A stretch of 64,000 nt of DNA from NCBI GenBank assembly GCA_964581465.1, contig CAZOOP010000011.1:1-64000 (forward strand), written 5' to 3'. The notes under the pieces were generated by a model. That model saw nothing but the letters and a program-made list of their open reading frames with translations, did no database searches and was not told the DNA's origin. Below, piece after piece: positions 17,309 through 25,152 of the stretch (position 1 is the first letter of the stretch; the number at the start of each line of letters is the position of its first letter). Made by a program: the position numbers and the translations under genes. Source of the DNA: WJMB01 sp964581465. GTDB lineage: Bacteria; RBG-13-66-14.

Positions 17309-18247
17309 CTAGAACAGCAGCTCCAGGGCCACGGCGTGGGTCCCCCGGGCGGCCAGGGGATCGGTGCGGAAGGCGTAATGCAGCGCCAGGTCCAGGTCCT
17401 CGAAGAGACCGGTGGTCAGAGTGGCTCCGGCGCTCAGCTCGCCCTTCTCCAGCTCGTCGGGAATCTCGTAGCCCGCCCGCAGGGCCAGGGTCGGGGTCAG
17501 GGTATACTCGACGCCCAGGCGGAACTCGGCGGGCAGCTCGGCGCTGCCGACGTAGTCCAGGGCCAGCAGCAGACAGGGCACGGGACGGCCGGCGAGGCCC
17601 ACGGCGTACTCGAGGGGCATCTGCTCCTCCTTGGCCGAGGCCTTCCACTTGTAGCTGCCGATGACGTTGCGCACGCTCGCGCCGATGTTGAGCCACCTGA
17701 AGGGACGGGCCTGGACGGCGATATCTACGGCGCCGCCGGTGGCTTCGTTCTCGGCCAGGTCGGTGAGCATCATCCGCGCGCCGATACCCACACCAAGCCA
17801 GTCAACGGGCTGGACGCCGAAGGCGAAGTTGCCGATGTGCTCCTGGTAGCTGAAGGTGCCGGTGCGGTTGCCGCTGTCGTCGCGACCGTCGATCTCGCCC
17901 ACCCGGAGGTAGAACCAGCTCAGGCCCACGGTGGCCCGGGCCTGGGGGATGAAGTCCAGGGAGTAGAGGGCGCCGGCGCTGGACTGGGTGCGGTCCAGGC
18001 CCAGGGTGCGGTGAGAGAGTCCACCCCGAGGCTCCAGGGCGAAGGCCAGCCCGGCCGGATTGTAGTAGATCGCCTCGACGTCGTCGACGAAGGCGGTCAC
18101 GGCGCGTCCCATCCCGGCGGCGCGCACCCCCCAGCCCAGCCGCAGCACCACGCCGGGGCTGCCGCCGGAGTCGTAGTCCGCCGCGGCGGGAAGGGCGATC
18201 AGCAGCAGCAACAGGGTCGTCAGAGTCCGTTTGGTCGTCCGCATCAT
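17309..18247 (-). CDS. PorV/UPF0164-like outer-membrane beta-barrel protein
   Basis: This 312-residue protein has a signal peptide (TTLLLLLIALPAAADY) and the early motif LGWGVRAAGMGRAVTAFVDD then VEAIYYNPAGLAF, typical of PorV/UPF0164 (FadL-like) barrels: a conserved GxRxxGMGxA segment, D..A.YYNPAG, then alternating strands to a terminal aromatic residue (HAVALELLF). PorV proteins act in type IX secretion; other members are uncharacterised porins. The start ATG 18247 overlaps the stop of the upstream secreted protein (ATGA overlap; a second ATG at 18244 is equally possible), showing translational coupling. The pairing with a secreted protein bearing a FlgD-like tail suggests a common export or surface role. 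Confidence 0.85.
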   Translation of the reverse strand: MMRTTKRTLTTLLLLLIALPAAADYDSGGSPGVVLRLGWGVRAAGMGRAVTAFVDDVEAIYYNPAGLAFALEPRGGLSHRTLGLDRTQSSAGALYSLDFIPQARATVGLSWFYLRVGEIDGRDDSGNRTGTFSYQEHIGNFAFGVQPVDWLGVGIGARMMLTDLAENEATGGAVDIAVQARPFRWLNIGASVRNVIGSYKWKASAKEEQMPLEYAVGLAGRPVPCLLLALDYVGSAELPAEFRLGVEYTLTPTLALRAGYEIPDELEKGELSAGATLTTGLFEDLDLALHYAFRTDPLAARGTHAVALELLF

Positions 18248-19710
18248 TCCACCACCGCGATCTTGCCCACGAAGGCGCGTTCCCCGTCGGCCTGGATGAC
18301 GTAATAGTAGAGCCCGTTGGCCACCTGGTCGCCGCTGGAGTCGGCGCCGTCCCAGGCGTCGAGCTGGTACTCGTAGCTGCCCTGCCGTACTTCGTCGCGC
18401 AGCAGGTTCCTCACGTGGCGCCCTTCGAGATCGTAGATGTCCAGATCGACCACGGCGTCGTGTTGCAGGGGGTCGCCGGAGACGCTGAAGCGGATCACGC
18501 ACTCGCCGTCGGAGCGCGGGCTGAATGGGTTGGGGAAGGCGTAGGCGATCGGCTCGTCGATGAAGCCGGAGCGCGGCTGGAAGTCGATGATCTCGAAGCT
18601 CTGGCCGCCGTCGGTGGAGACCTGCAACCCCAGACCGGTGCCCACCCAGATGGTCTGGTTGTCGACTGTCGAGACGGCGTAGAGATCGTTGGTGTAGAGG
18701 CCGCGGCCGATGATCGTCTCCCACGTGCCACTGGGCGTGCGGTGGGTCAGGCCGCCGATCTGGCCCGTCCCGTTGTTGGCCGTGGCCACCCAGAGGTGTC
18801 CGTCCTCGCCGATCTCGAGCCAGTAGACGGCGTTGGAGTAGATCCCGGTGTAGATCTCGGCGGGGAAGGGCGTCCACTGCCAGTTACCGCCGATCTCGCG
18901 CAGCAGCCACAGACCGTACCAACCGCTGCCGTCGGCGACGGTGCCCACCCAGATGTAATCCTCCTCGTCGCGCTCCTGGACCTCGACGAAGCCGACGATC
19001 ATGCTGGAGTAGTAGCTGCCGCCGGGCAGGGTCACCGGCGGGGGAGCCTTGACGGTCCAGCTCTCGCCGCCGTCGGCGCTGACGCTCAGCCCGCCGCCGG
19101 TGCCGGCGAAGAGGTAATCCTCGGAGCGTGCCAGGGCGAAGACGTTGTCGCCGAACTCGAGCTGGGAGGGCACCACGGCCTCCCAGGTGTCGCCGTCATC
19201 ACGGCTGATGTTGACGCCGCCGCTCCAACAACCGGCCCAGATCGTGCCCTCGCCGTCGCTCTCGGTGTCCCAGACGGCGTTGTTGGTCAGGCCGTCGGCG
19301 GTGGTGAAGGTCTCCCAGCTCTGCCCGCCGTTGGTCGAACGGGCCAGCCCGGCGCCCTGGAGGGGATCGAAGGGGCTCTGGCGCAGATAGAAGCAGCCCA
19401 GGTACACGTCGCCGTTCTCGGCGATGCGCAGGGTGCCAATGTCGGAAGTCGGACCGGGCAGGCCGTCGTCGGTGCCGTAGGCCATCCAGTTGTCCCCGCC
19501 GTCGGTGGAGCGGCCGAAGTGTTTCTGCGTGCCGATCCAGACCAGCCCCGGCGTATCGTCGATGGCGACGACGGTGTTGTCCAGGGAGTCCTCGGTCAGC
19601 GGCGAGTCGTCCTCAAGGCCATAGCGGGGCAGGACCTGGATGGTCTGGCCGAGAGCGGAGACGGTCAACAGCAATAACAGAACAAACACCGTGCGGCGGG
19701 GAGAGTCCAT
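18244..19710 (-). CDS. Secreted sialidase-like (BNR) propeller protein with FlgD-like C-terminal domain
   Basis: This 488-residue protein has a signal peptide (TVFVLLLLLTVSALGQ). The body has repeated BNR/Asp-box-like units (STDGGDNWMAYG, STNGGQSWETFT, SRDDGDTWEAV, SADGGESWTVK, STDGGQSFEII), each ending a propeller blade, over residues about 50-375. The C-terminus (FPNPFSPRSDGECVIRFSVS, DIYDLEGRHVRNLL, WDGADSSGDQVANGLYYYVI) is a FlgD Ig-like domain of the kind found at the end of exported proteins in FCB-type bacteria. A hydrolase function is not implied, since many such propellers are non-enzymatic. The ribosome binding site GAGGTG precedes ATG 19710. It is translationally coupled to the barrel gene downstream. 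Confidence 0.85.
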   Translation of the reverse strand: MDSPRRTVFVLLLLLTVSALGQTIQVLPRYGLEDDSPLTEDSLDNTVVAIDDTPGLVWIGTQKHFGRSTDGGDNWMAYGTDDGLPGPTSDIGTLRIAENGDVYLGCFYLRQSPFDPLQGAGLARSTNGGQSWETFTTADGLTNNAVWDTESDGEGTIWAGCWSGGVNISRDDGDTWEAVVPSQLEFGDNVFALARSEDYLFAGTGGGLSVSADGGESWTVKAPPPVTLPGGSYYSSMIVGFVEVQERDEEDYIWVGTVADGSGWYGLWLLREIGGNWQWTPFPAEIYTGIYSNAVYWLEIGEDGHLWVATANNGTGQIGGLTHRTPSGTWETIIGRGLYTNDLYAVSTVDNQTIWVGTGLGLQVSTDGGQSFEIIDFQPRSGFIDEPIAYAFPNPFSPRSDGECVIRFSVSGDPLQHDAVVDLDIYDLEGRHVRNLLRDEVRQGSYEYQLDAWDGADSSGDQVANGLYYYVIQADGERAFVGKIAVVE

Positions 19711-19988
19711 GGCGCACCTCGGTGAGGGAGCACGGGGGTTGGCGGCCGGTTGAAGCGGTAAAGGGTCTGTGTAGGGTACGCTTGTAGGGGTAAATGATTC
19801 CCGGACGGTGACGAACGACTCAGTGTGTGCGAATCAGTAACGGGGTCGGTTCGCCCGAAGCGGGACAATCCAACCGCTGAATGAGCAAGACCGCGGATTA
19901 CTGTTAACTGCCGCGAGGTGGCTCTGACCGCGGGAGAATGCCGTTCCCATTGATGCCGCAGATATAGCTGATATCTTGAAAAAGGAGA

Positions 19989-20315
19989 GGGATGATCACC
20001 TGAAACCGAACCTATATCGAAAACGCAAAAGAGCGGCATTTAGAAAGGAAGTGCTGACAACTACCTCACGAAAGGCATTTTTTACTCAACGAACCAAGAT
20101 GCTTTCATACCCGCTTAAGCCGCTATTAGAAAGTGTTTGGTCTCATTTTTCCCGGGATGCCCGGGAGGCAAATCAAGAGACGCAACTTCCCGAAGCAGAG
20201 CGTTCAATTGGAAGCATCCGCTTAGAGCACGTCTTTTTTTCCGTCACCGAGATATATGCCACATAATAACAAGCTATTAGCAATACATGTCTGTTCATAC
20301 ACGTGTAATAATCCC
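19989..20315 (+). repeat. Family 4 MITE-like element (327 bp)
   Basis: The left end is GGGATGATCACCTGAAACCG then AACC; the right end, read inward, is GGGATTATTACACGTGTATG then AACAG, an imperfect inverted repeat. The flanking octamers AAAGGAGA (19981-19988) and TAAAGAGA (20316-20323) match at 6 of 8. Both ends are shared with the copy at 23273-23526. Confidence 0.75.
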
Positions 20316-20326
20316 TAAAGAGATTA

Positions 20327-20974
20327 GGCATCGTGGAACAGTTTCGAATCAAACAGGGCGGATATTGAGGGGTCCATCGAACAGGTTTTCGCCGTCGGGG
20401 TGCGTCGCGCATTGATCCCGATTATCATCTAGGGGACGTGCGGCAAACGGATGGACGTTGAGCGCAAGCTGCCGTCACAGTAGCTTGTTAACGGTTGGCG
20501 CCCCATGTTTTCGCACTGCTGTCCTTTCATTCGCGACAAGAAGGTGTAGCGCTACTCGCTTGGGCATCACACACGCTCCCGGACCAACCAACTCCAACTC
20601 GAAGCTCCGATCCCCCTCTAAAAGCGGCTGATACGAGGCCATGCTGAATCAGATAAGCACACAACCTTATCCCCACAGTGCCCACTCATTGTATATACTT
20701 GTTATTATGACGTTTATGATCGTGGCATCATCATCTAGGCCAACGGCGTCAAGCAGTTTTTCGTGTGTGATTACGTCGCTACGAACACTAAAAGAATGTG
20801 CTAATCCACGCATCTGCCACATGCATCTCGCACGTTGTGCGCACATGATTAAAAGCTAACCGCTTTGATCTAAATAAAATCCAGTAAAGTTGTGGTCCGG
20901 CGCCGCTAGTGATCCCCTCGCTTATTATCAGCAAGCTATCATCAACACCCGGTCTGAGCGGGTTACGCGACCCC
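20327..20974 (+). repeat. Old Family 1 element split by a Family 2 insertion
   Basis: The left part (GGCATCGTGGAACAG, CGCCGTCGGGGTGCGTC, GGATGGACGTTG) matches the copy at 5956 with many changes. The right end (TTATTATCAGCAAGC, then GGTCTGAGCGGGTTACGC) resumes after the Family 2 element. It is more diverged than the other copies, and no target duplication is visible. Confidence 0.6.
20563..20916 (+). repeat. Family 2 MITE-like element (354 bp)
   Basis: It starts GGCATCACACACGCTCCCGG then ACCA and ends GTGATCCC. The flanking octamers are CTCGCTTG (20555-20562) and CTCGCTTA (20917-20924), 7 of 8 identical. It has the same length and interior order as the copy at 2866-3219. Confidence 0.85.
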
Positions 20975-21195
20975 ATTGCTTCTACGTCACGTCGCCAAAA
21001 CAACCCGGCAGTCGATTCGTGGCAACAAACCCATGGCGCACTTGGTGTTGTGGAGGGTGAGCAGGCTGTCGGCCCCGTTGGATGGAGCGTAAGCTTCAAC
21101 GGGTTAAGGGCGGGTTACGAGCTGCTCGCCGGTTTGTTTAAGCCTTGTATCACCCGGGCGCTTGACCGAGTTGTCACCGGCGCGGAAGCGGGCGT

Positions 21196-23034
21196 TTAGC
21201 GACCCTTGCCGTACTTCTGCTTGATCTCGTGGGGGTCGTCCTCGACGCCCAGCACGCTCATGAAGGCCCGCTGAGGGATCTCGACGGTGCCGACCATCTT
21301 CATCCGCTTCTTGCCCTTCTTCTGCTTCTCGAGGAGCTTGCGCTTGCGGGTGATGTCTCCGCCGTAGCACTTGGCGGTGACGTCCTTGCGCAGGGCCTTG
21401 ACGGTCTCGCGGGCGATGATCCGTCCGCCCAGCTTGGCCTGGATGGCCACCTCGAACTGCTGGCGGGGGATGAGCTTCTGCAGTTTGAGGCAGAGGTTGC
21501 GCCCGTACTGGTAGGCCTTTTCCTTGTGGATGATGACCGAGAGGGCGTCGACGGGCTGGCCGTTGACGATCAGCTCGAGCTTGTCGAGTTCGTTGACGCG
21601 GTAACCGACGACGTCGTAGTCGAAGGAGGCGTAGCCCCGGGTGCAGCTCTTCAGGCGGTCGTAGAAGTCGAGGACCACCTCGGCCAGGGGCAGGTCGAAG
21701 CGCAGCATCACCCGCTCCGGGTCCAGGTATTCGGTAGCGACGTACTCGCCCCGCTTCTCCTCGCAGAGCTTCATGATATTGCCGATGTAGGTCGGCGGGG
21801 TGATCAGGGTGGCGCGGATGTAGGGCTCGGCGACGGACTCGATCTCGGCGAAATCGGGCATGGCGACGGGGGAATGGACCTCGTCGGTCTCGCCGTCGGT
21901 GGTGGTGACCTCGTAGATGACGTTGGGGGTCGTGGCGACGAGGTCCAGGTCGTACTCGCGTTCCAGACGCTCCTGGACGATCTCCAGGTGGAGCATCCCC
22001 AGGAAGCCGCAGCGGAAGCCGAAGCCCAGGGCCTCCGATGTCTCGGGCTCCCAGGTGAAGCTGGCGTCGTTGAGGGCCAGCTTCTGCAGGGCCTTCTTGA
22101 GCTCCGGGTAGTCGTCGTTGGCGGTGGGGTAGAGGCCGCAGAAGACGACGGGTTTGGGCTCCTTGTAACCGGACAGCGGAGTTATCTTCTTTTTCTCTCC
22201 GGCGTGGATCAGTGTGTCGCCGATCTTGACCTGGTTGAGCTCCTTGACGGCGCCGGTAAAGTAGCCGACCTCGCCGGCCTCGAGGTTGTCGACGTGCCGT
22301 CTGTCGACGGCGAAGTAGCCGACGTCGGAGACGGTGTAGCGGCCGCCGTCGGCGAAGAACTCTATCTCATCGCCCTCGCAAAGCATGCCGTCGACGACGC
22401 GCAGGGCGGTGATCACGCCCAGGTAGTCGTCGTAGAAGGCGTCGTAGACCAGGGCGCGCAGGGGGGCCTCGTGGTCGCCGGCGGGTGGCGGAACGAGTTC
22501 GACGACGGCCTGGAGCAGATCGCGCACCCCCTCGCCTGTTTTGGCGCTGGTGAAGAAGAAGGGGGCGTCGGGATCGCCCAGCAGGCTGAGGACTTCCTCG
22601 GCGGCCTGTTCGGGCCGGGCGGTATCCAGATCGATCTTGTTGATGACCGGGATGATGACCAGGTCATGTTCGGCGGCCAGATACATGTTCGCCACGGTCT
22701 GGGCCTCGACGCCCTGGGTGGCGTCGACGACGAGTAGGACGCCCTCGCAGGCGGCCAGAGCCCGGGAGACCTCGTACGAAAAGTCGACGTGGCCCGGGGT
22801 GTCTATCAGGTTGAGCTCGTAAGTCTCGCCGTCGTCGGCGGTGAAACTCATCCGGGCGTTCTGGGCCTTGATTGTGATGCCGCGCTCGCGCTCGAGCTCC
22901 ATCGTGTCCAGGATCTGCTCCTGCATCTTGCGCTTCTCGACGGTGGCGGTGAGCTCGAGCATCCGATCGGCCAGGGTGCTCTTACCATGGTCGATGTGGG
23001 CGATGATGGAGAAGTTGCGGATACGGTTGATCAC
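21196..23034 (-). CDS. lepA: Elongation factor 4 (LepA)
   Basis: This 612-residue translational GTPase back-translocates or remodels stalled ribosomes. It has G1 AHIDHGKSTLADRM, G2 RERGITI, G3 DTPGHVDFSYEVSRAL and G4 NKIDLD, followed by EF-G-like domains II, III and V and the LepA-specific C-terminal domain (CYGGDITRKRKLLEKQKKGK). The length is typical. The start is GTG 23034, giving the family N-terminus MINRIRNFSIIAHIDHGKST. No clear Shine-Dalgarno sequence precedes it. The 5' end lies in a 91-bp tandem duplication (22988-23185) that places a second copy of the first 16-17 codons immediately upstream in another frame. Confidence 0.97.
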   Translation of the reverse strand: MINRIRNFSIIAHIDHGKSTLADRMLELTATVEKRKMQEQILDTMELERERGITIKAQNARMSFTADDGETYELNLIDTPGHVDFSYEVSRALAACEGVLLVVDATQGVEAQTVANMYLAAEHDLVIIPVINKIDLDTARPEQAAEEVLSLLGDPDAPFFFTSAKTGEGVRDLLQAVVELVPPPAGDHEAPLRALVYDAFYDDYLGVITALRVVDGMLCEGDEIEFFADGGRYTVSDVGYFAVDRRHVDNLEAGEVGYFTGAVKELNQVKIGDTLIHAGEKKKITPLSGYKEPKPVVFCGLYPTANDDYPELKKALQKLALNDASFTWEPETSEALGFGFRCGFLGMLHLEIVQERLEREYDLDLVATTPNVIYEVTTTDGETDEVHSPVAMPDFAEIESVAEPYIRATLITPPTYIGNIMKLCEEKRGEYVATEYLDPERVMLRFDLPLAEVVLDFYDRLKSCTRGYASFDYDVVGYRVNELDKLELIVNGQPVDALSVIIHKEKAYQYGRNLCLKLQKLIPRQQFEVAIQAKLGGRIIARETVKALRKDVTAKCYGGDITRKRKLLEKQKKGKKRMKMVGTVEIPQRAFMSVLGVEDDPHEIKQKYGKGR

Positions 23035-23125
23035 AAATGGCGCTTTCGTATGGGATACTGTAGCGGCTCAGCCGCCCGTGGTCGATGTGGACGATGAGGG
23101 AGAAGTTGCGGATACGGTTGATCAC
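22982..23125 (-). other. Upstream frame made by duplication of the lepA start
   Basis: A GTG at 23125 begins a 47-codon frame whose first residues are INRIRNFSLIVHIDHG, almost identical to the LepA N-terminus. Because the repeat period (91) is not a multiple of three, the frame then shifts and ends at a TAA at 22982, 53 nt inside lepA. It shares the sequence context of the real start, so ribosomes could initiate here. Whether it is translated is unknown. Confidence 0.45.
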
Positions 23126-23185
23126 AAATGGCGCTTTCGTATGGGATACTGTAGCGGCTCAGCCGCCCGTGGTCGATGTGGGCGA
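22988..23185. repeat. 91-bp tandem duplication across the lepA start codon
   Basis: Two full copies (from 22988 and 23079) and a partial third (23170-23185) are nearly identical, differing at two or three positions. The unit includes codons 1-16 of lepA, its start codon and 44 nt of leader (GATACTGTAGCGGCTCAGCC). Confidence 0.95.
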
Positions 23186-23759
23186 GCGGGTGGATATCAA
23201 GGTGCTCTCAGGGCCTATATATGTCAACTGATATATTTTGTGATGATTTAAGGGTTGCCGCAGATTGCGTTTGGGATTATCACCTGAAAGTGAACCGACG
23301 TCAAAAACCTAACAGAGGGGCATTATGAACGGGGGTGCTGACAACTATCTCCCGAAGGCCTTCAGCTCGATGAACGAAAAAGATGTCAGTTCTATAAAAG
23401 CCCCAAGAGCATGTCTGGTTTTACGCCACCAGGCATTACACGGATAGTGGCAACTCGCGTAGCCATGAAGCACATAACAACTAGCTGTTAGCGATATCGA
23501 CCTGTTTAGGCACGTGTGACACTTCCTTGCGTTTAATAGCTGCTCATTTTGCCAAGTGCCTTGTGTTGGCAGATGCTGATCATCACGCGATCTAGCAGCA
23601 GGTTACAGTCACGATCGGGTTAAAAATGCGAACAAGCCAATCAAAATGCTTCTTCGAGGCCATGCAGTGGCGAAGCAATCCGCTGTTGATTAGTTTCCAC
23701 CCACCCACAGAGATAGAGAGGAAAGGCGTTTGATGGCAATGCTGAAAAGGCGAGGCGGA
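23035..23759. other. Intergenic region upstream of lepA with repeats
   Basis: It holds the rest of the 91-bp tandem duplication and the Family 4 element at 23273-23526. Around 23578-23630 a degraded Family 1 right end is visible (CAGCAGGTTACAGTCACGATC). No gene is supported. Confidence 0.5.
23273..23526 (+). repeat. Family 4 MITE-like element (254 bp), perfect 8-bp target duplication
   Basis: It starts GGGATTATCACCTGAAAGTG then AACC; the right end read inward is GGAAGTGTCACACGTGCC. The octamer TTGCGTTT flanks both sides exactly (23265-23272 and 23527-23534). It is shorter than the copy at 19989, with matching ends and a deleted middle. Confidence 0.87.
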
Positions 23760-24521
23760 TTATAACACGGAGCGTGGCGGAGTGACCAACGGGGGGGGGG
23801 GGGGGGGGGGGGGGGGGGACGGTACGGAGTGGGATTTGAGGTTGAACAGCAGCTTGAGCAGCTCGCCCAGACCCAGGGTCAGGCAGGCCACGACGACGAA
23901 GCGCTGGGTGCCCACGGCGCGCCTGTAGCGCACGTCGTAGTAGAGCAGCAGGTACAGGTCAGCGGCCAGACCCAAGCCGAGGACAGGCAGGGAGAGGAAG
24001 GAGAAGGCCCAAGGTGTCAATGCTGCCAGGAATACGCTGGACCAGGCGGCGGCCCAGCCGATCAGCGCTCCGGAGAGGACGTCCAGAGGCCAGTGGACGC
24101 CAACGACCATCCGCGAGCAGGCCACCAGCAGGGCGGCCAGGATCAGCAGCAGTCGTGGAAGGCTGAATGGGATACTCATCACCAGCACCCCGGCCAGGCT
24201 GAACACGGTGGCCGAGTGGCCCGAGTGGTAAGCGTAAAGGTTGATGCGGGGGCCGATGAGGATGAACTCGCCCTTGGGCAGCACCGCCGGCGGGCGGCGG
24301 GCCTTGATGCCGCGTTTGAGGCCGTGGACGACGACGGAGGTGAAGAGCATGGCCCAGGCGAAGGCCCAGACGATGTCCGGCCGCAGAGTAATCAACGGAA
24401 AGACCAGTTCTAAGACCACCAGTAAATCGCCGATGATGTTGATCTTGTACCAGATGCTGCGTTCGGTGCGCCGGGAGAGGCCGTTGAACCAGTGGAAGAT
24501 GCGCCGGTTGAGACGGCCCAA
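23760..24521 (-). CDS. PAP2-family membrane phosphatase
   Basis: This roughly 253-residue membrane protein has the three PAP2/acid-phosphatase motifs: KRGIKARRPP, YHSGHSATVF (with the catalytic SGH) and CSRMVVGVHWPLDVLSG, embedded in about six transmembrane helices. Such enzymes dephosphorylate phosphatidic acid or undecaprenyl pyrophosphate; which one cannot be decided here. The TTG at 24521 is the only start available. In-frame codons further upstream encode another hydrophobic segment (KPAWVWVTLIVQTAALAVFS) but have no ATG, GTG or TTG, so the true N-terminus is uncertain. The C-terminus runs into a G28 tract, read as nine prolines followed by LVTPPRSVL; a length change there would alter or move the stop. 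Confidence 0.85.
   Translation of the reverse strand: MGRLNRRIFHWFNGLSRRTERSIWYKINIIGDLLVVLELVFPLITLRPDIVWAFAWAMLFTSVVVHGLKRGIKARRPPAVLPKGEFILIGPRINLYAYHSGHSATVFSLAGVLVMSIPFSLPRLLLILAALLVACSRMVVGVHWPLDVLSGALIGWAAAWSSVFLAALTPWAFSFLSLPVLGLGLAADLYLLLYYDVRYRRAVGTQRFVVVACLTLGLGELLKLLFNLKSHSVPSPPPPPPPPPLVTPPRSVL
23791..23818. repeat. G28 homopolymer tract within the 3' end of the PAP2 gene
   Basis: 28 consecutive G on the plus strand (C28 in the sense of the gene) encode polyproline just before the stop. No comparable run occurs elsewhere in the window. It may be a slippage-prone contingency tract or an assembly or sequencing artefact. Confidence 0.8.
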
Positions 24522-24721
24522 GGAAAAGACGGCCAGCGCGGCCGTCTGAACAATGAGCGTAACCCAAACCCAGGCGGGCTTGATGGTCAGGGTTCCCGTT
24601 GCTTGATAGAGAGTGTTGAAACCGCCCCCTTTCCCCCTGTACGATTCTTTGTGATCGAACGAGTTTGTCGCACACCTTTTGTGGGTAAAGTAGCGGGGAG
24701 CCGGTCCGGGACAAGGGTATA

Positions 24722-24755
24722 ATTGGCTCTATTTGTCAATTGGCTCTATTTGTCA
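24722..24755. repeat. 17-bp tandem duplication
   Basis: ATTGGCTCTATTTGTCA occurs twice in tandem about 200 bp upstream of the PAP2 start. It could affect a promoter but has no recognisable motif. Confidence 0.8.
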
Positions 24756-25086
24756 ATGAAGAGTGGTCAATTGGAGGCTGTAGGTTCAGCTGCTAAAGCC
24801 GCCTTGGGGCTTGTCTTCCGGATAAGCCCTTACACCGCCCCGGATGGAATAGAGCCTGGGACTTGCCGTCGGGAACGGTAATGATCGAGACTGCTGTTGA
24901 AGAGATTCCCGTCATCCGCGCACCGCCAGGCGCCCCGAATACAGACGAAAACAGACGAAAAGAGACCGCCCTTATCCTGTTTCCTCATCAGGAGCAAGCC
25001 GTCTCGGAGGTGAAGAAACAGGTGATCATGCCCGGTCAGCCTGCATTTATCTGATCACAATACTCGATGCTTTGTCTACAAAGCAA

Positions 25087-25127
25087 CGGGACGGTCCAGG
25101 GGTTGTCAATCCCTGTGGACCGTCCCG
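25087..25127 (-). terminator. Terminator of metK
   Basis: CGGGACGGTCC and GGACCGTCCCG form an 11-bp stem with further partial pairing in the loop (AGGGG/CCCT). It lies 26 nt past the metK stop. Confidence 0.8.
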
Positions 25128-25152
25128 CTGCGTTGCGGATGGTTGATGAAGT

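Larger units (their letters stand above)
19711..21195. other. Intergenic region filled with nested repeats
   Basis: It contains a Family 4 element (19989-20315), a Family 1 copy (20327-20974) and a Family 2 element inserted in it (20563-20916). No gene is supported; the frames at 19976-20266 and 20909-21199 read through repeats. Confidence 0.55.
24522..25152. other. Intergenic region between PAP2 and metK
   Basis: It contains the 17-bp tandem repeat at 24722-24755 and the metK terminator at 25087-25127. An open frame at 24863-25054 (63 codons) has no good ribosome binding site and is not called. Confidence 0.5.

Noticed and set aside
17309..18877. 522-codon frame with the PorV-like protein at its end
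   Set aside because: The part upstream of 18247 is a shadow of the secreted propeller gene. The signal peptide and ATGA overlap place the true start at 18247 or 18244.
24863..25054. 63-codon open frame upstream of the metK terminator
   Set aside because: The ribosome binding site is poor, codon use is not biased and no recognisable protein features are present.
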